64,000 bases of DNA from Brucella pituitosa (lineage in GTDB: Bacteria; Pseudomonadota; Alphaproteobacteria; Rhizobiales; Rhizobiaceae). The notes below the pieces were generated by a model that was not told the origin of the DNA, ran no database searches, and saw only the letters and a list, made by a program, of their open reading frames with translations. The stretch spans positions 1,550,001 to 1,614,000 of the forward strand of contig NZ_PYSY02000001.1 in the NCBI RefSeq assembly GCF_003049685.1. Reading direction: 5' to 3'. Within the stretch, counting starts at the first letter, position 1. Each line of letters opens with the position of its first letter. Positions 34,717 through 42,005 of this stretch are shown here, piece after piece. The position numbers and the translations under genes are program-made.

Positions 34717-35721
34717 TTACTTAGCCGTGAAGAGCTGATCAAGTACGCCGCCCTCGGCAAAGTGATCTTTCTGCACTTTCTCCCAGCCGCCGAAAGCATC
34801 TTCCACGGTTACGAGGCGTACATCCGGATAAATATCCTTGTGCTTGGCAATCACATCCTTGTCGTGGACGCGGTTGAAGTTCTGCGCAAGGATCTCCTGA
34901 CCTTCCGGTGCATAGAGGTAATTAAGATAAGCTTCTGCGATCTTGCGTGAACCGCGCTTATCGACGACCTTATCGACCACCGTTACGGGGAACTCGGCAA
35001 GCAGGCTCACTTCAGGCACAACGACATCATACTTGTCTTCGCCCAGAACCTTTTCGGTGCCGCGTGTTTCGGCTTCAAAGGTTACGAGAACATCACCGAT
35101 GCCGCGCTCTGCAAAGGTTGTCGTCGCGCCACGACCGCCAGTATCGAACACAGGCACATTCTTGAAGATCTTGCCGATGAACTCATGAACCTTTTCCTGA
35201 TCGCCTTTGAAAGCTTCATTGGCGTAGGCGGTAGCCGCCAGATAGGTATAGCGCGCATTGCCCGATGTCTTAGGGTTAGGGAAAATGACCTTTACGTCAT
35301 CACGAGCAAGATCATCCCAGTTTTTGATGCCCTTCGGGTTGCCTTCCCGCACGAGGAAAGCCGGGAACGAGTAATAAGGCGAGGAATTATTCGGCAAACG
35401 CTTCTGCCAATCGGCCGGGATCAGGTCGCCCTTGTCATGCAAGACCTGAACGTCTGTCACCTGGTTGAAGGTAACAACGTCGGCTTCCAGACCTTCGAGA
35501 ATGGAACGTGCCTGCTTGGATGAACCGGCATGAGACTGATTGACGGTGAGGTCTTCGCCAGTCTTGGCCTTCCAGTCAGCCACGAACGCCTTGTTGACCT
35601 GCTCGTAAAGCTCACGCGCAATGTCATAGGATACGTTGAGGATTTCCTTTGGCTCCTGCGCGTTGACCGGAGCTGCGCCCAAACCGAGAGCAACAGCCGC
35701 GTATAGAATAATTTTCTTCAT
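34717..35721 (-). CDS. sbp: Periplasmic sulfate-binding protein
   Basis: A 334-residue protein with signal peptide MKKIILYAAVALGLGAAPVNA, cut before QEPKEILNVSYD. The mature part has the sulfate-binding protein marks VNQSHAGSSKQARSILEGLEADVVTFNQVTDV and GGRGATTTFAERGIGDVLVTFEAE. It captures sulfate in the periplasm for CysTW. The ATG at 35721 has AAGGG upstream; an ATG at 35739 adds six residues. About 260 bases of AT-rich DNA separate it from the next gene and likely hold a sulfur-responsive promoter. Confidence 0.94.
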   Translation of the reverse strand: MKKIILYAAVALGLGAAPVNAQEPKEILNVSYDIARELYEQVNKAFVADWKAKTGEDLTVNQSHAGSSKQARSILEGLEADVVTFNQVTDVQVLHDKGDLIPADWQKRLPNNSSPYYSFPAFLVREGNPKGIKNWDDLARDDVKVIFPNPKTSGNARYTYLAATAYANEAFKGDQEKVHEFIGKIFKNVPVFDTGGRGATTTFAERGIGDVLVTFEAETRGTEKVLGEDKYDVVVPEVSLLAEFPVTVVDKVVDKRGSRKIAEAYLNYLYAPEGQEILAQNFNRVHDKDVIAKHKDIYPDVRLVTVEDAFGGWEKVQKDHFAEGGVLDQLFTAK

Positions 35722-35933
35722 AGATCGCACCCTTCTCACTTTGCTTGCGCAAAGCGCCCGTAAATCGACTTCTGTTGGGAAACAAATCTACAGAGAGACA
35801 AGCAAGAATCAATCTAAATCATTGATTTAAATATATAAACTACTTTCATAGCCGTTCTTGGAAACCTCATCTAACGGCAAAATTGGCCTGAGAATATTTT
35901 TCCAAAGACAGGCAAAAAAGCGCAATAAAAACG

Positions 35934-35963
35934 AGAAAGCCGGAAGCTTTCGCTCCCGGCTTT
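35934..35963 (-). terminator. Terminator of the 62-residue protein gene
   Basis: GAAAGCCGG pairs with CCGGCTTTC; on the minus strand TCGTTTTTATT follows. It lies just beyond the small gene and before the sbp promoter region. Confidence 0.8.
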
Positions 35964-35988
35964 CAAAACTTTTTTCATTACATAGATG

Positions 35989-36177
35989 TTACCAAAACCC
36001 ACGATGCTGCCAGCACCACAGAAAATTTTGCTCGCCGCGATCTAATCGGCTACGACGACGCTCGGCGATTTCTTCGGCGTTCAGCTTCATGCCACGCCAA
36101 GGCTGCTCCAGATAAGCCGTCATGCGAAGCACAGCATCTTTTACACTTTGCGCCAGCAATAGAAGTTTGCGGTTCAT
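35989..36177 (-). CDS. Small basic hypothetical protein
   Basis: A 62-residue protein, MNRKLLLLAQSVKDAVLRM then YLEQPWRGMKLNAEEIAERRRS and a Trp-rich end (NFLWCWQHRGFW). A strong GGAGG lies five bases before the ATG and a terminator follows the stop, which argues for a real gene. I recognise no family; the helical Arg-rich middle could bind nucleic acid, but this is a guess. Gene-context gives no function. Confidence 0.55.
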   Translation of the reverse strand: MNRKLLLLAQSVKDAVLRMTAYLEQPWRGMKLNAEEIAERRRSRLDRGEQNFLWCWQHRGFW

Positions 36178-36345
36178 AAATGCCTCCAGTTCGCGCCCGT
36201 TTCGCGATCACCAGTCAATGCTACGATTTCAGGGGGGCCATTCGGGCCACGCTTTCGCCGCAACAATGAACGATGTGTTAATTTTGAAGGCTTCTGCGAT
36301 AAAGTCAATATCCCACTTATTTTATGGGAGTTAACAGAGGGAAAT

Positions 36346-36382
36346 ATTTTGCGAGCAACCATATAGCTGCCCGCAAAATTAT
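36346..36382 (-). terminator. Terminator-like hairpin after the TerC-CBS gene
   Basis: On the minus strand ATTTTGCGGGCA pairs with TGCTCGCAAAAT around a nine-base loop, a few bases beyond the stop codon. Confidence 0.7.
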
Positions 36383-36388
36383 TCCATT

Positions 36389-37957
36389 TTACACTTCGTA
36401 GTCGTCAACAGGCCTGATGCGAACCTTTTCGACATGACGACCGTTCATCGCTTCGATCGTGAACTGATACCCATCTGCAATGAAGCTTTCACCGCCCAAA
36501 GGCAGATGACCGAGATGCCAGAGCGCATAGCCTGCAAGTGTCGTGTAACGATCACTATCGTCGACCAGATCGCGCTGCAGGATGCTGCTGAGACGGCGAA
36601 TATCGGTGAAGCCATCAACCAGATAACCACCCTGCCCATCTGATTCTGCGACGGCAGCTTCTTCATCTTCATCCGGGAATTCACCGGCAATCGCTTCAAG
36701 CACGTCGGTCGGCGTCACCACGCCTTCAAACGAGCCATGCTCATCCACCACAACAGCAAGCTGTACCGGCGAAACACGAAGCTGCTCCATGACGCGAAGG
36801 ACGTTCGCGTTTTCGTGGATGACGAGCGGCTGCTTGACGACATTATCCCAATCAATCGGCTTCTTATCGCTCATATCAAGCAACAGATCCTTGACCGAAG
36901 CGACGCCAACAAACTCATCAACCTGACGACGGGCAATGATGACGCGCGAATGGGAAAGCTTGCGGATCGCCTGATGAATCTCCGCTTCATCTTCATCCAG
37001 ATCAAGCCATTCGATTTCGTTTCGCGGCGACATGATCGAGCGCACGGGACGATCTGCAAGATCGAGAACGCCACGGATCATTTCTTTCTCCTCTGGCAAG
37101 AAGACGTCACTTGCAGCCGTTTGCTGTGCGATGACATCGACCGTATCGGACAAAGGATTATCGTCGCGATAACCGCCCAGCAGGCGAAGCACCGCGCCCG
37201 CAGTTCTTTCGCGCAGATCATTGGTCGTCACCAGTTTCTCGCGATTCTTGCGCGCCATCTGGTTCGCAGCCTCGATCAACACCGAGAAGCCGATGGCTGC
37301 GTAGAGATAGCCCTTCGGAATATGGAAGCCGAAACCTTCAACGACAAGGCTGAAGCCGATCATCATCAGGAAGCCGAGACAGAGGATAACAACCGTCGGA
37401 TGCTTGTTGACAAAATCCATCAGAGGACGAGAAGCCAGCATCATCACTGCGATAGCAATAATGACAGCAATCATCATGACCGGCAGATGCTGCACCATGC
37501 CCACAGCCGTGATCACGCTATCAAGCGAGAAGACAGCATCAAGGACCACGATCTGAACGATGACCTGCCAGAAGATTGCATGTGCAACGCGGGTGTTCTT
37601 GGGCCCATGTGCACCTTCAAGACGCTCGTGCAGCTCCATCGTACCCTTGGCGAGCAGGAACAGACCACCAACCAGCATGATGATATCGCGGCCGGAGAAC
37701 GAAAGCTCCATCACGGTAATCAACGGCTCGCGCAATGTCACAATCCACGAGATGGATGCGAGCAGCACAAGGCGCATCAGCAAGGCCAGGGTAAGGCCAA
37801 TTATACGCGCACGGTTACGCTGATGGGGCGGAAGTTTATCGGCCAGAATTGCGATGAAGACGAGATTGTCGATGCCGAGAACAATTTCCAGCACCACCAA
37901 TGTCACGAGACCTATCCAGGCATTGGGGTCGGCAATCCAGTCCATGGACCAATCCAT
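36389..37957 (-). CDS. TerC-family membrane protein with CBS pair and CorC/HlyC domain
   Basis: A 522-residue protein in three parts. First a TerC membrane domain (residues about 5-230; [23 protein letters not shown] and [18 protein letters not shown], with the two acidic motifs thought to bind metal). Then a CBS-domain pair (about 295-425; [20 protein letters not shown]). Then a CorC/HlyC C-terminal domain (about 440-520; [16 protein letters not shown]). E. coli YoaE/YegH share this layout. Export of Mn2+ or metal loading of exported enzymes is suggested for TerC proteins. AGGAG precedes the chosen ATG; an upstream ATG adds nine residues. A long structured leader precedes it. Confidence 0.9.
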   Translation of the reverse strand: MDWSMDWIADPNAWIGLVTLVVLEIVLGIDNLVFIAILADKLPPHQRNRARIIGLTLALLMRLVLLASISWIVTLREPLITVMELSFSGRDIIMLVGGLFLLAKGTMELHERLEGAHGPKNTRVAHAIFWQVIVQIVVLDAVFSLDSVITAVGMVQHLPVMMIAVIIAIAVMMLASRPLMDFVNKHPTVVILCLGFLMMIGFSLVVEGFGFHIPKGYLYAAIGFSVLIEAANQMARKNREKLVTTNDLRERTAGAVLRLLGGYRDDNPLSDTVDVIAQQTAASDVFLPEEKEMIRGVLDLADRPVRSIMSPRNEIEWLDLDEDEAEIHQAIRKLSHSRVIIARRQVDEFVGVASVKDLLLDMSDKKPIDWDNVVKQPLVIHENANVLRVMEQLRVSPVQLAVVVDEHGSFEGVVTPTDVLEAIAGEFPDEDEEAAVAESDGQGGYLVDGFTDIRRLSSILQRDLVDDSDRYTTLAGYALWHLGHLPLGGESFIADGYQFTIEAMNGRHVEKVRIRPVDDYEV

Positions 37958-37977
37958 GATGTGTCGGCTCCTATAGG

Positions 37978-38075
37978 GGCGCATCCCGAAAGTATGAACG
38001 GTTTTCGGACAAGATGCGGATTAAAACAAACAATTAGAACGCCGATCTGATTTCAGCAGGTCGGTGTTCTGAATC
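37978..38075. repeat. Dispersed intergenic repeat, copy 4
   Basis: GAACGGTTTTCGGACAAGATGC and ATTAAAACAAACAATTAGAAC-like words match copy 2, followed by a decayed hairpin with TTAGAACGCCGA/TCGGTGTTCTGA arms (38033-38074). It lies between the terC leader and the coding start. Confidence 0.65.
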
Positions 38076-38090
38076 AGAAGAACAAGGAAA

Positions 38091-38113
38091 CAGAAAAAAC
38101 GCCGCATGCGTTT
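38091..38113 (-). terminator. Intrinsic terminator in the terC leader
   Basis: On the minus strand AAACGC pairs with GCGTTT around ATGCG and continues into TTTTTCTG. It lies about 130 bases before the TerC-CBS start, so it is either an attenuator in a long leader or the end of a small upstream transcript. Confidence 0.7.
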
Positions 38114-38290
38114 CCCTCCCGAACCGTTGAAACACGGATCGGCCAAAAGAAACTGCAAACGGCGTGAGAAAGCTCAAAGCCCTTTAAGTCCGATGCTCCC
38201 ATACAGGGAGCGGGACTTCGTGAAGACGAATCGTCAGAACTGTCGTCGGGCATAAAGCGCGATGAACCTTTTAAAGAGACACGAAGCAGG
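38114..38290 (-). ncRNA. Structured region upstream of the terC terminator, candidate cis-regulatory RNA
   Basis: Read on the minus strand it holds a strong interrupted stem, GTCC..GCTCCC/GGGAGC..GGAC (38189-38217), CCGATCCG/CGGTTCGG-like pairs near 38125-38145, and a CGCCG word (38164-38160) able to pair with the CGGCG of the terminator. TerC genes elsewhere are often under Mn2+ yybP-ykoY riboswitches, but I cannot find that motif's GGGGAGTAG core. No protein frame on the minus strand explains it. Confidence 0.35.
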
Positions 38291-38305
38291 CTCTCTGCCT
38301 GCTCC
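38283..38305 (-). terminator. Hairpin downstream of the DedA gene
   Basis: On the minus strand GAGCAGGC pairs with GCCTGCTTC around AGAGA, followed by GTGTCTCTTT. It lies about 75 bases beyond the dedA stop. Confidence 0.6.
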
Positions 38306-38379
38306 TGAATGCCATGTTGTCATATGAACATATGATCGCTGCATTATGCAGACGCGCAGCCCGTGCGCAAGACCATATG

Positions 38380-39060
38380 CTATTCAGCTGGAGAAACATG
38401 CACGCCACGCTTGCGCTCGCGACGCGGACGGCCTTTGAAGAAGCGCATGCCGATAACAGTTACCACGATAGTGACAACTGTTATGCCGATGACAAACCAG
38501 AACATGTGGTCACCGTTCACTTTGGCGAAGACGCCTGAATCGCGACCAGCAAGCCAACCGCGACCAGCAAGCCAGCCTGGCAGGAACATGACAGGCGCCC
38601 AAACCATGGCTGAGAGAATATTGGCTGTCTGAAAACGCTTCTGATCCATAGACATCATACCCGCGACCATCGGCACGGTACAACGTATTGGACCGAAGAA
38701 ACGCCCAAGGAAGACTGCGGAAAAACCATAACGTCTGAACAGCAGGCGCGCACGCGCTACACCGCTACGGTGTTTGTTCAGCGGCCACTTATGGATAATG
38801 CTGCGACCAAGCCACCAGCCAAGGAAATAAGAAACGATATCGCCGATAACTGCACCGATGATCGCACCGATGATGATTGGCCAGGGCTCCACGATTCCGG
38901 CACCCACCAGACCACCAATCGCGAGCATGATCGGGGTAGCTGGAATGAACATTCCGATAATAGCGAGAGACTCGCCGAAGGCGATAACGCCCACGATAGG
39001 GCCCGCCCACGTCCGATGATCGGAAATGAACTGCCCGAGATCGCTAATTATGCTTTCCAT
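38380..39060 (-). CDS. DedA-family membrane protein
   Basis: A 226-residue protein with the DedA/SNARE-associated fold: FIPATPIMLAIGGLVGAG, GAIIGAVIGDIVSYFLGWWLG, and FLGRFFGPIRCTVPMVAGMMSM with the conserved F.GR..PG-like arginine. Five or six helices are expected. DedA proteins recycle undecaprenyl phosphate or phosphatidylethanolamine across the inner membrane and support the proton gradient. GAGGACGG precedes the ATG. It shares strand with the TerC-CBS gene but a hairpin separates them. Confidence 0.92.
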   Translation of the reverse strand: MESIISDLGQFISDHRTWAGPIVGVIAFGESLAIIGMFIPATPIMLAIGGLVGAGIVEPWPIIIGAIIGAVIGDIVSYFLGWWLGRSIIHKWPLNKHRSGVARARLLFRRYGFSAVFLGRFFGPIRCTVPMVAGMMSMDQKRFQTANILSAMVWAPVMFLPGWLAGRGWLAGRDSGVFAKVNGDHMFWFVIGITVVTIVVTVIGMRFFKGRPRRERKRGVHVSPAE

Positions 39061-39667
39061 TCCGTCCTCAAAATGCCGCGAACCGGATTATGAAGCAGCC
39101 CCAAATTTGAGGCGACTTCGGGTTTTCTGAAACGAGGACAATCCGGTGCATGAACCCCTCGCCTGCCTGCGCGTTACAAACGCTTGCAGCATTTTTACTC
39201 AATGGCAAAATTCATATTTGCTTATCAAGTCTTTTATATGCCGAAGCATCTCAGACAAGCATCAAAAATTGATGACATGACTGCGACATTTGCAGCGCAG
39301 ATGATTTAGCCCAAACGAACAATGCCAATCCCCGCCTTGCGTGGCCTGGACGTATTCTGATCGAGCTTTGCAAATATGGAAATTCGCAAGGCTGGTTACA
39401 ACGTCGAACAGAAAAAATGATTCAAAAATAGAATCATGAATGATTTGATTCCTTTCAAATGGTCATTCATCAGCAATTAAAACGATTAGCCGCTGCTTAT
39501 GCTCGAAATGCGTGCAGAAGCCACTTTCAGAAAACTGCGCATTTCTGGGCTTTTCAAAATCACTCAAACTTTTTTTCGTTTTTTTTCGATTGAAGGCTAG
39601 ACAGACAGAAAAGCGGCCTTTATAGAACCGCTCACCTCACCGGGGCCGCTGCCTCGGAGAAGCGAGT
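39061..39667. other. 607-base intergenic region before tRNA-Lys
   Basis: I see no supported gene. It holds GATTC/GAATC dyads (39419-39437), interleaved AATGA/TCATT words up to 39475, and poly-T runs (TTTTTTTCGTTTTTTTTCG, about 39570-39588). The last 80 bases presumably carry the tRNA promoter. Confidence 0.5.
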
Positions 39668-39743
<76 letters not shown>

Positions 39744-39921
39744 TTTTCTCCTCTTCTTTCAAAGAGTTACCGCTGATTACACGATGACCGGATGATCCGG
39801 CAGAATTCGTTCGTTCGGCGATGAGTGTTCTTTTGACTCCCTAATAATCTCGATCATAATTAGCGACAGCCATGCATAATTAAACATGGCGAAACCGGCA
39901 CGGTGGGATTATGAGTGCCCC

Positions 39922-40791
39922 ATGACCCCCAAAAGCCTTGGTTACACATTTACACTTGTTGCCGTCGCCATATTCGCTGCGCAGGACGGTATTTCGAAGT
40001 ATCTTGGATCGCATTACTCGCCCATCTTCATCACGATGGTGCGGTATTGGGCTTTTGCCGTCTTCGTGATTCTGCTTGCCATACGGTCCGGGGGAATTGC
40101 CCGTGCAGCGGCAACCAAGAAACCCGTATTGCAGATTTTTCGTGGCGTGCTGCTCGCAACGGAAATTGTTGTCTTCGTATTTGGCCTTAGCAGGGTTGGT
40201 ATGGCGATGGCGCAATCAATCTTCCAGGTTGGACCTCTGCTCGTCACGATGCTCTCTGTGCCCTTCCTTGGCGAAAAAGTGGGTTGGCGACGCTGGACCG
40301 CCATCGTGGTCGGTTTGTTCGGCGTTTTGCTCATTATTGACCCAACGCATGTTTATTTTGACTGGAACCTGTTGTTCCCGCTGACTGCGACAACGATGTT
40401 TGCCATTTATGTCATCGCAACGCGTTCAGTCAGCAAATACGACAGCGCAATGACCAGCTTCTTCTATACGGGCATCGGCGGCGCGGTTGTCCTCACGGCC
40501 GTCGGCTTGTTTCATATGGAATCGATTGCCCCACACGATTGGCCGTGGATGGCAGCGCTCTGCGCCTGTGGAATTGCAAGCCACTACTGCCTCATTCGAG
40601 CCTACGACATTCTTGAAGCCGGTGAAGTACAGCCACTTACATATTTGCAGCTCGTCATCGGCGCTTTCATCGCTGTGCTTGTGTTCCATGAACAACTGAC
40701 GTGGAATGTCATCACCGGCGCGGGCATCGTTGTGGCTGCGGGCCTCTTCTCTATGTTCAGGGAAAGACGCCTCGCAAAGAATCCATCATAA
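39922..40791 (+). CDS. EamA/DMT family transporter
   Basis: A full-size EamA protein of 289 residues with ten helices in two repeats. The first carries AVAIFAAQDGISKYLGSHYSPIFITMVRYWAF and ends in AQSIFQVGPLLVTMLSVPFLGEKV. The second ends in EVQPLTYLQLVIGAFIAVLVFHEQLT. Members export metabolites; the substrate is unknown, although RhaT/YdcZ-like riboflavin or amino-acid roles occur. The ATG at 39922 (MTPKSLGYTF) begins at the conserved region; an in-frame ATG at 39886 adds twelve residues. It is a single gene after tRNA-Lys. Confidence 0.88.
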   Translation: MTPKSLGYTFTLVAVAIFAAQDGISKYLGSHYSPIFITMVRYWAFAVFVILLAIRSGGIARAAATKKPVLQIFRGVLLATEIVVFVFGLSRVGMAMAQSIFQVGPLLVTMLSVPFLGEKVGWRRWTAIVVGLFGVLLIIDPTHVYFDWNLLFPLTATTMFAIYVIATRSVSKYDSAMTSFFYTGIGGAVVLTAVGLFHMESIAPHDWPWMAALCACGIASHYCLIRAYDILEAGEVQPLTYLQLVIGAFIAVLVFHEQLTWNVITGAGIVVAAGLFSMFRERRLAKNPS

Positions 40792-40901
40792 CATTACGAA
40801 TTGTTAATTGGCCTGTTCATATCAGGTTCACCTAATATGGCCGACATTACTCACACGCCAATCAACGGCGCCCTTGTATAGAGTGATGGAGTCAAAGCAC
40901 T

Positions 40902-41405
40902 ATGAAATCGAAGACATTGTATATCGCTGTAATCGCATCGGCATTGCTATCCGCCCCTGCATTCGCGCAGGATAAATCGAGCGAAAATACAGACAAGTCA
41001 GCGACGGATACTTCCATTACGCAAAATGATGGAGCCAAGGGAAAACGCGGCCCGATTGATCTTGAGAAATTCTCTCGTATGGATGAATTGAAAGCCGCTG
41101 ACACCAATGGCGACGGTGTACTCTCTCGCGATGAAATCGAAGCGCTTGCGCTTAAGCGTATGGTGAGCCGCGCAGCCGACCGCATGGAGCGCCGCCTCGA
41201 CGTGAAGGGCGACGGCAAGATAACGCTGGAAGCGATTGAAAAGCAGCGCCAGAAGGAATTTGCGGCCCTTGACCGCAACGAAGACGGCAAACTTGATCGC
41301 CACGAATTGCGAGGCGCAAAGAAGTTCAATCACCATGGTCCGAAAGGTCAGCATCACCGCGACATGGGCAAGATGGGACATCATGAGCCTAAGCCACAGC
41401 AATAA
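40902..41405 (+). CDS. Secreted EF-hand calcium-binding protein
   Basis: A 167-residue protein with signal peptide MKSKTLYIAVIASALLSAPAFA, then three EF-hand loops. The first, DTNGDGVLSRDE (residues 67-78), and third, DRNEDGKLDRHE (124-135), are complete. The second, DVKGDGKITLEA (100-111), lacks the acidic residue at position 12 and is probably weak. The tail is His-rich (HHGPKGQHHRDMGKMGHHEP). Similar periplasmic EF-hand proteins in Rhizobiales bind calcium or other divalent ions; the role is unknown. GGAG precedes the ATG and a terminator follows. Confidence 0.9.
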   Translation: MKSKTLYIAVIASALLSAPAFAQDKSSENTDKSATDTSITQNDGAKGKRGPIDLEKFSRMDELKAADTNGDGVLSRDEIEALALKRMVSRAADRMERRLDVKGDGKITLEAIEKQRQKEFAALDRNEDGKLDRHELRGAKKFNHHGPKGQHHRDMGKMGHHEPKPQQ

Positions 41406-41421
41406 AAATCCACGCCAAGAA

Positions 41422-41449
41422 AAAGCCCCGCATTGCGGGGCTTATTTTA
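41422..41449 (+). terminator. Intrinsic terminator of the EF-hand gene
   Basis: AAGCCCCGC pairs with GCGGGGCTT around ATT and is followed by ATTTTATTT. Confidence 0.9.
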
Positions 41450-41455
41450 TTTCAG

Positions 41456-41878
41456 TTACGAGCGAATAACGCCCTTCTTGAAAATAATATTACCGTAAAG
41501 GCGCTTTTCGCCAGAGCGAATGACTGCATAGGCAGCACTCGCGCGATCGTAGAATGCAAAGCGTTCAATCGGATCGACCGCGATCTTGCGTCCTTCAGCC
41601 TTCTCGATGATGGCTTCGAACTCACCAAAAATCGCAGGCGTTTCATTCGGTGCTTCCATCACGGCTGCTGGCTTATCGACAAAGTCGTCGAGCGGCAGCA
41701 ATGAGAGCACAGCTTCTGCAACATTAGTCGCGCTGATGCCCGGAAAGTCCAGAACCTGCACACCAGAAGCCTGTGCGGGATAATTGGCGTCAACAATAAC
41801 CAGATCGTCGCCATGGCCCATATCTGCAAGCACTTCGAGAAGTGATCCGGTGAGCAGTGGGTTTATGTTTTTTAGCAT
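41456..41878 (-). CDS. RbsD/FucU-family sugar mutarotase
   Basis: A 140-residue protein close to FucU: MLKNINPLLTGSLLEVLADMGHGDDLVIVDANYPA at the N-terminus with the catalytic His-Asp pair of the family, and ERFAFYDRASAAYAVIRSGEKRLYGNIIFKKG at the end. It interconverts sugar anomers, L-fucose in known FucU enzymes. The ATG at 41878 matches the family start; a GTG at 41917 adds 13 residues. It shares strand with the sugar ABC operon further upstream, with one unrelated large gene in between. Terminator hairpins sit on both sides. Confidence 0.9.
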   Translation of the reverse strand: MLKNINPLLTGSLLEVLADMGHGDDLVIVDANYPAQASGVQVLDFPGISATNVAEAVLSLLPLDDFVDKPAAVMEAPNETPAIFGEFEAIIEKAEGRKIAVDPIERFAFYDRASAAYAVIRSGEKRLYGNIIFKKGVIRS

Positions 41879-41942
41879 TTGGTGAATCCGAATGATGGAG
41901 GATTTTACTTCTACCACCCTATCTGAAAGCGCTCAAAAAAAG

Positions 41943-41971
41943 CAAACGCCGGCTGATCAAAGCCGGCGTTT
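41943..41971 (-). terminator. Terminator hairpin between the 678-residue protein and the mutarotase gene
   Basis: AAACGCCGGC pairs perfectly with GCCGGCGTTT around TTTGATCA. On the minus strand it follows the large gene by about 35 bases and ends in TTTGCTTTTTTT. Confidence 0.9.
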
Positions 41972-42005
41972 CCTGTTGATCATTTGATAAAGGGAATAAT
42001 GCCCC

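Noticed and set aside
36737..38050. Plus-strand open frame of 437 codons opposite the TerC-CBS gene
   Set aside because: A His/Asp/Arg-rich composition without domains is typical of an antisense shadow; the minus-strand gene is conserved and has a proper start.
38091..38290. yybP-ykoY manganese riboswitch upstream of the TerC gene
   Set aside because: The diagnostic GGGGAGTAG loop and its partner are not found; only general structure and a terminator are visible.
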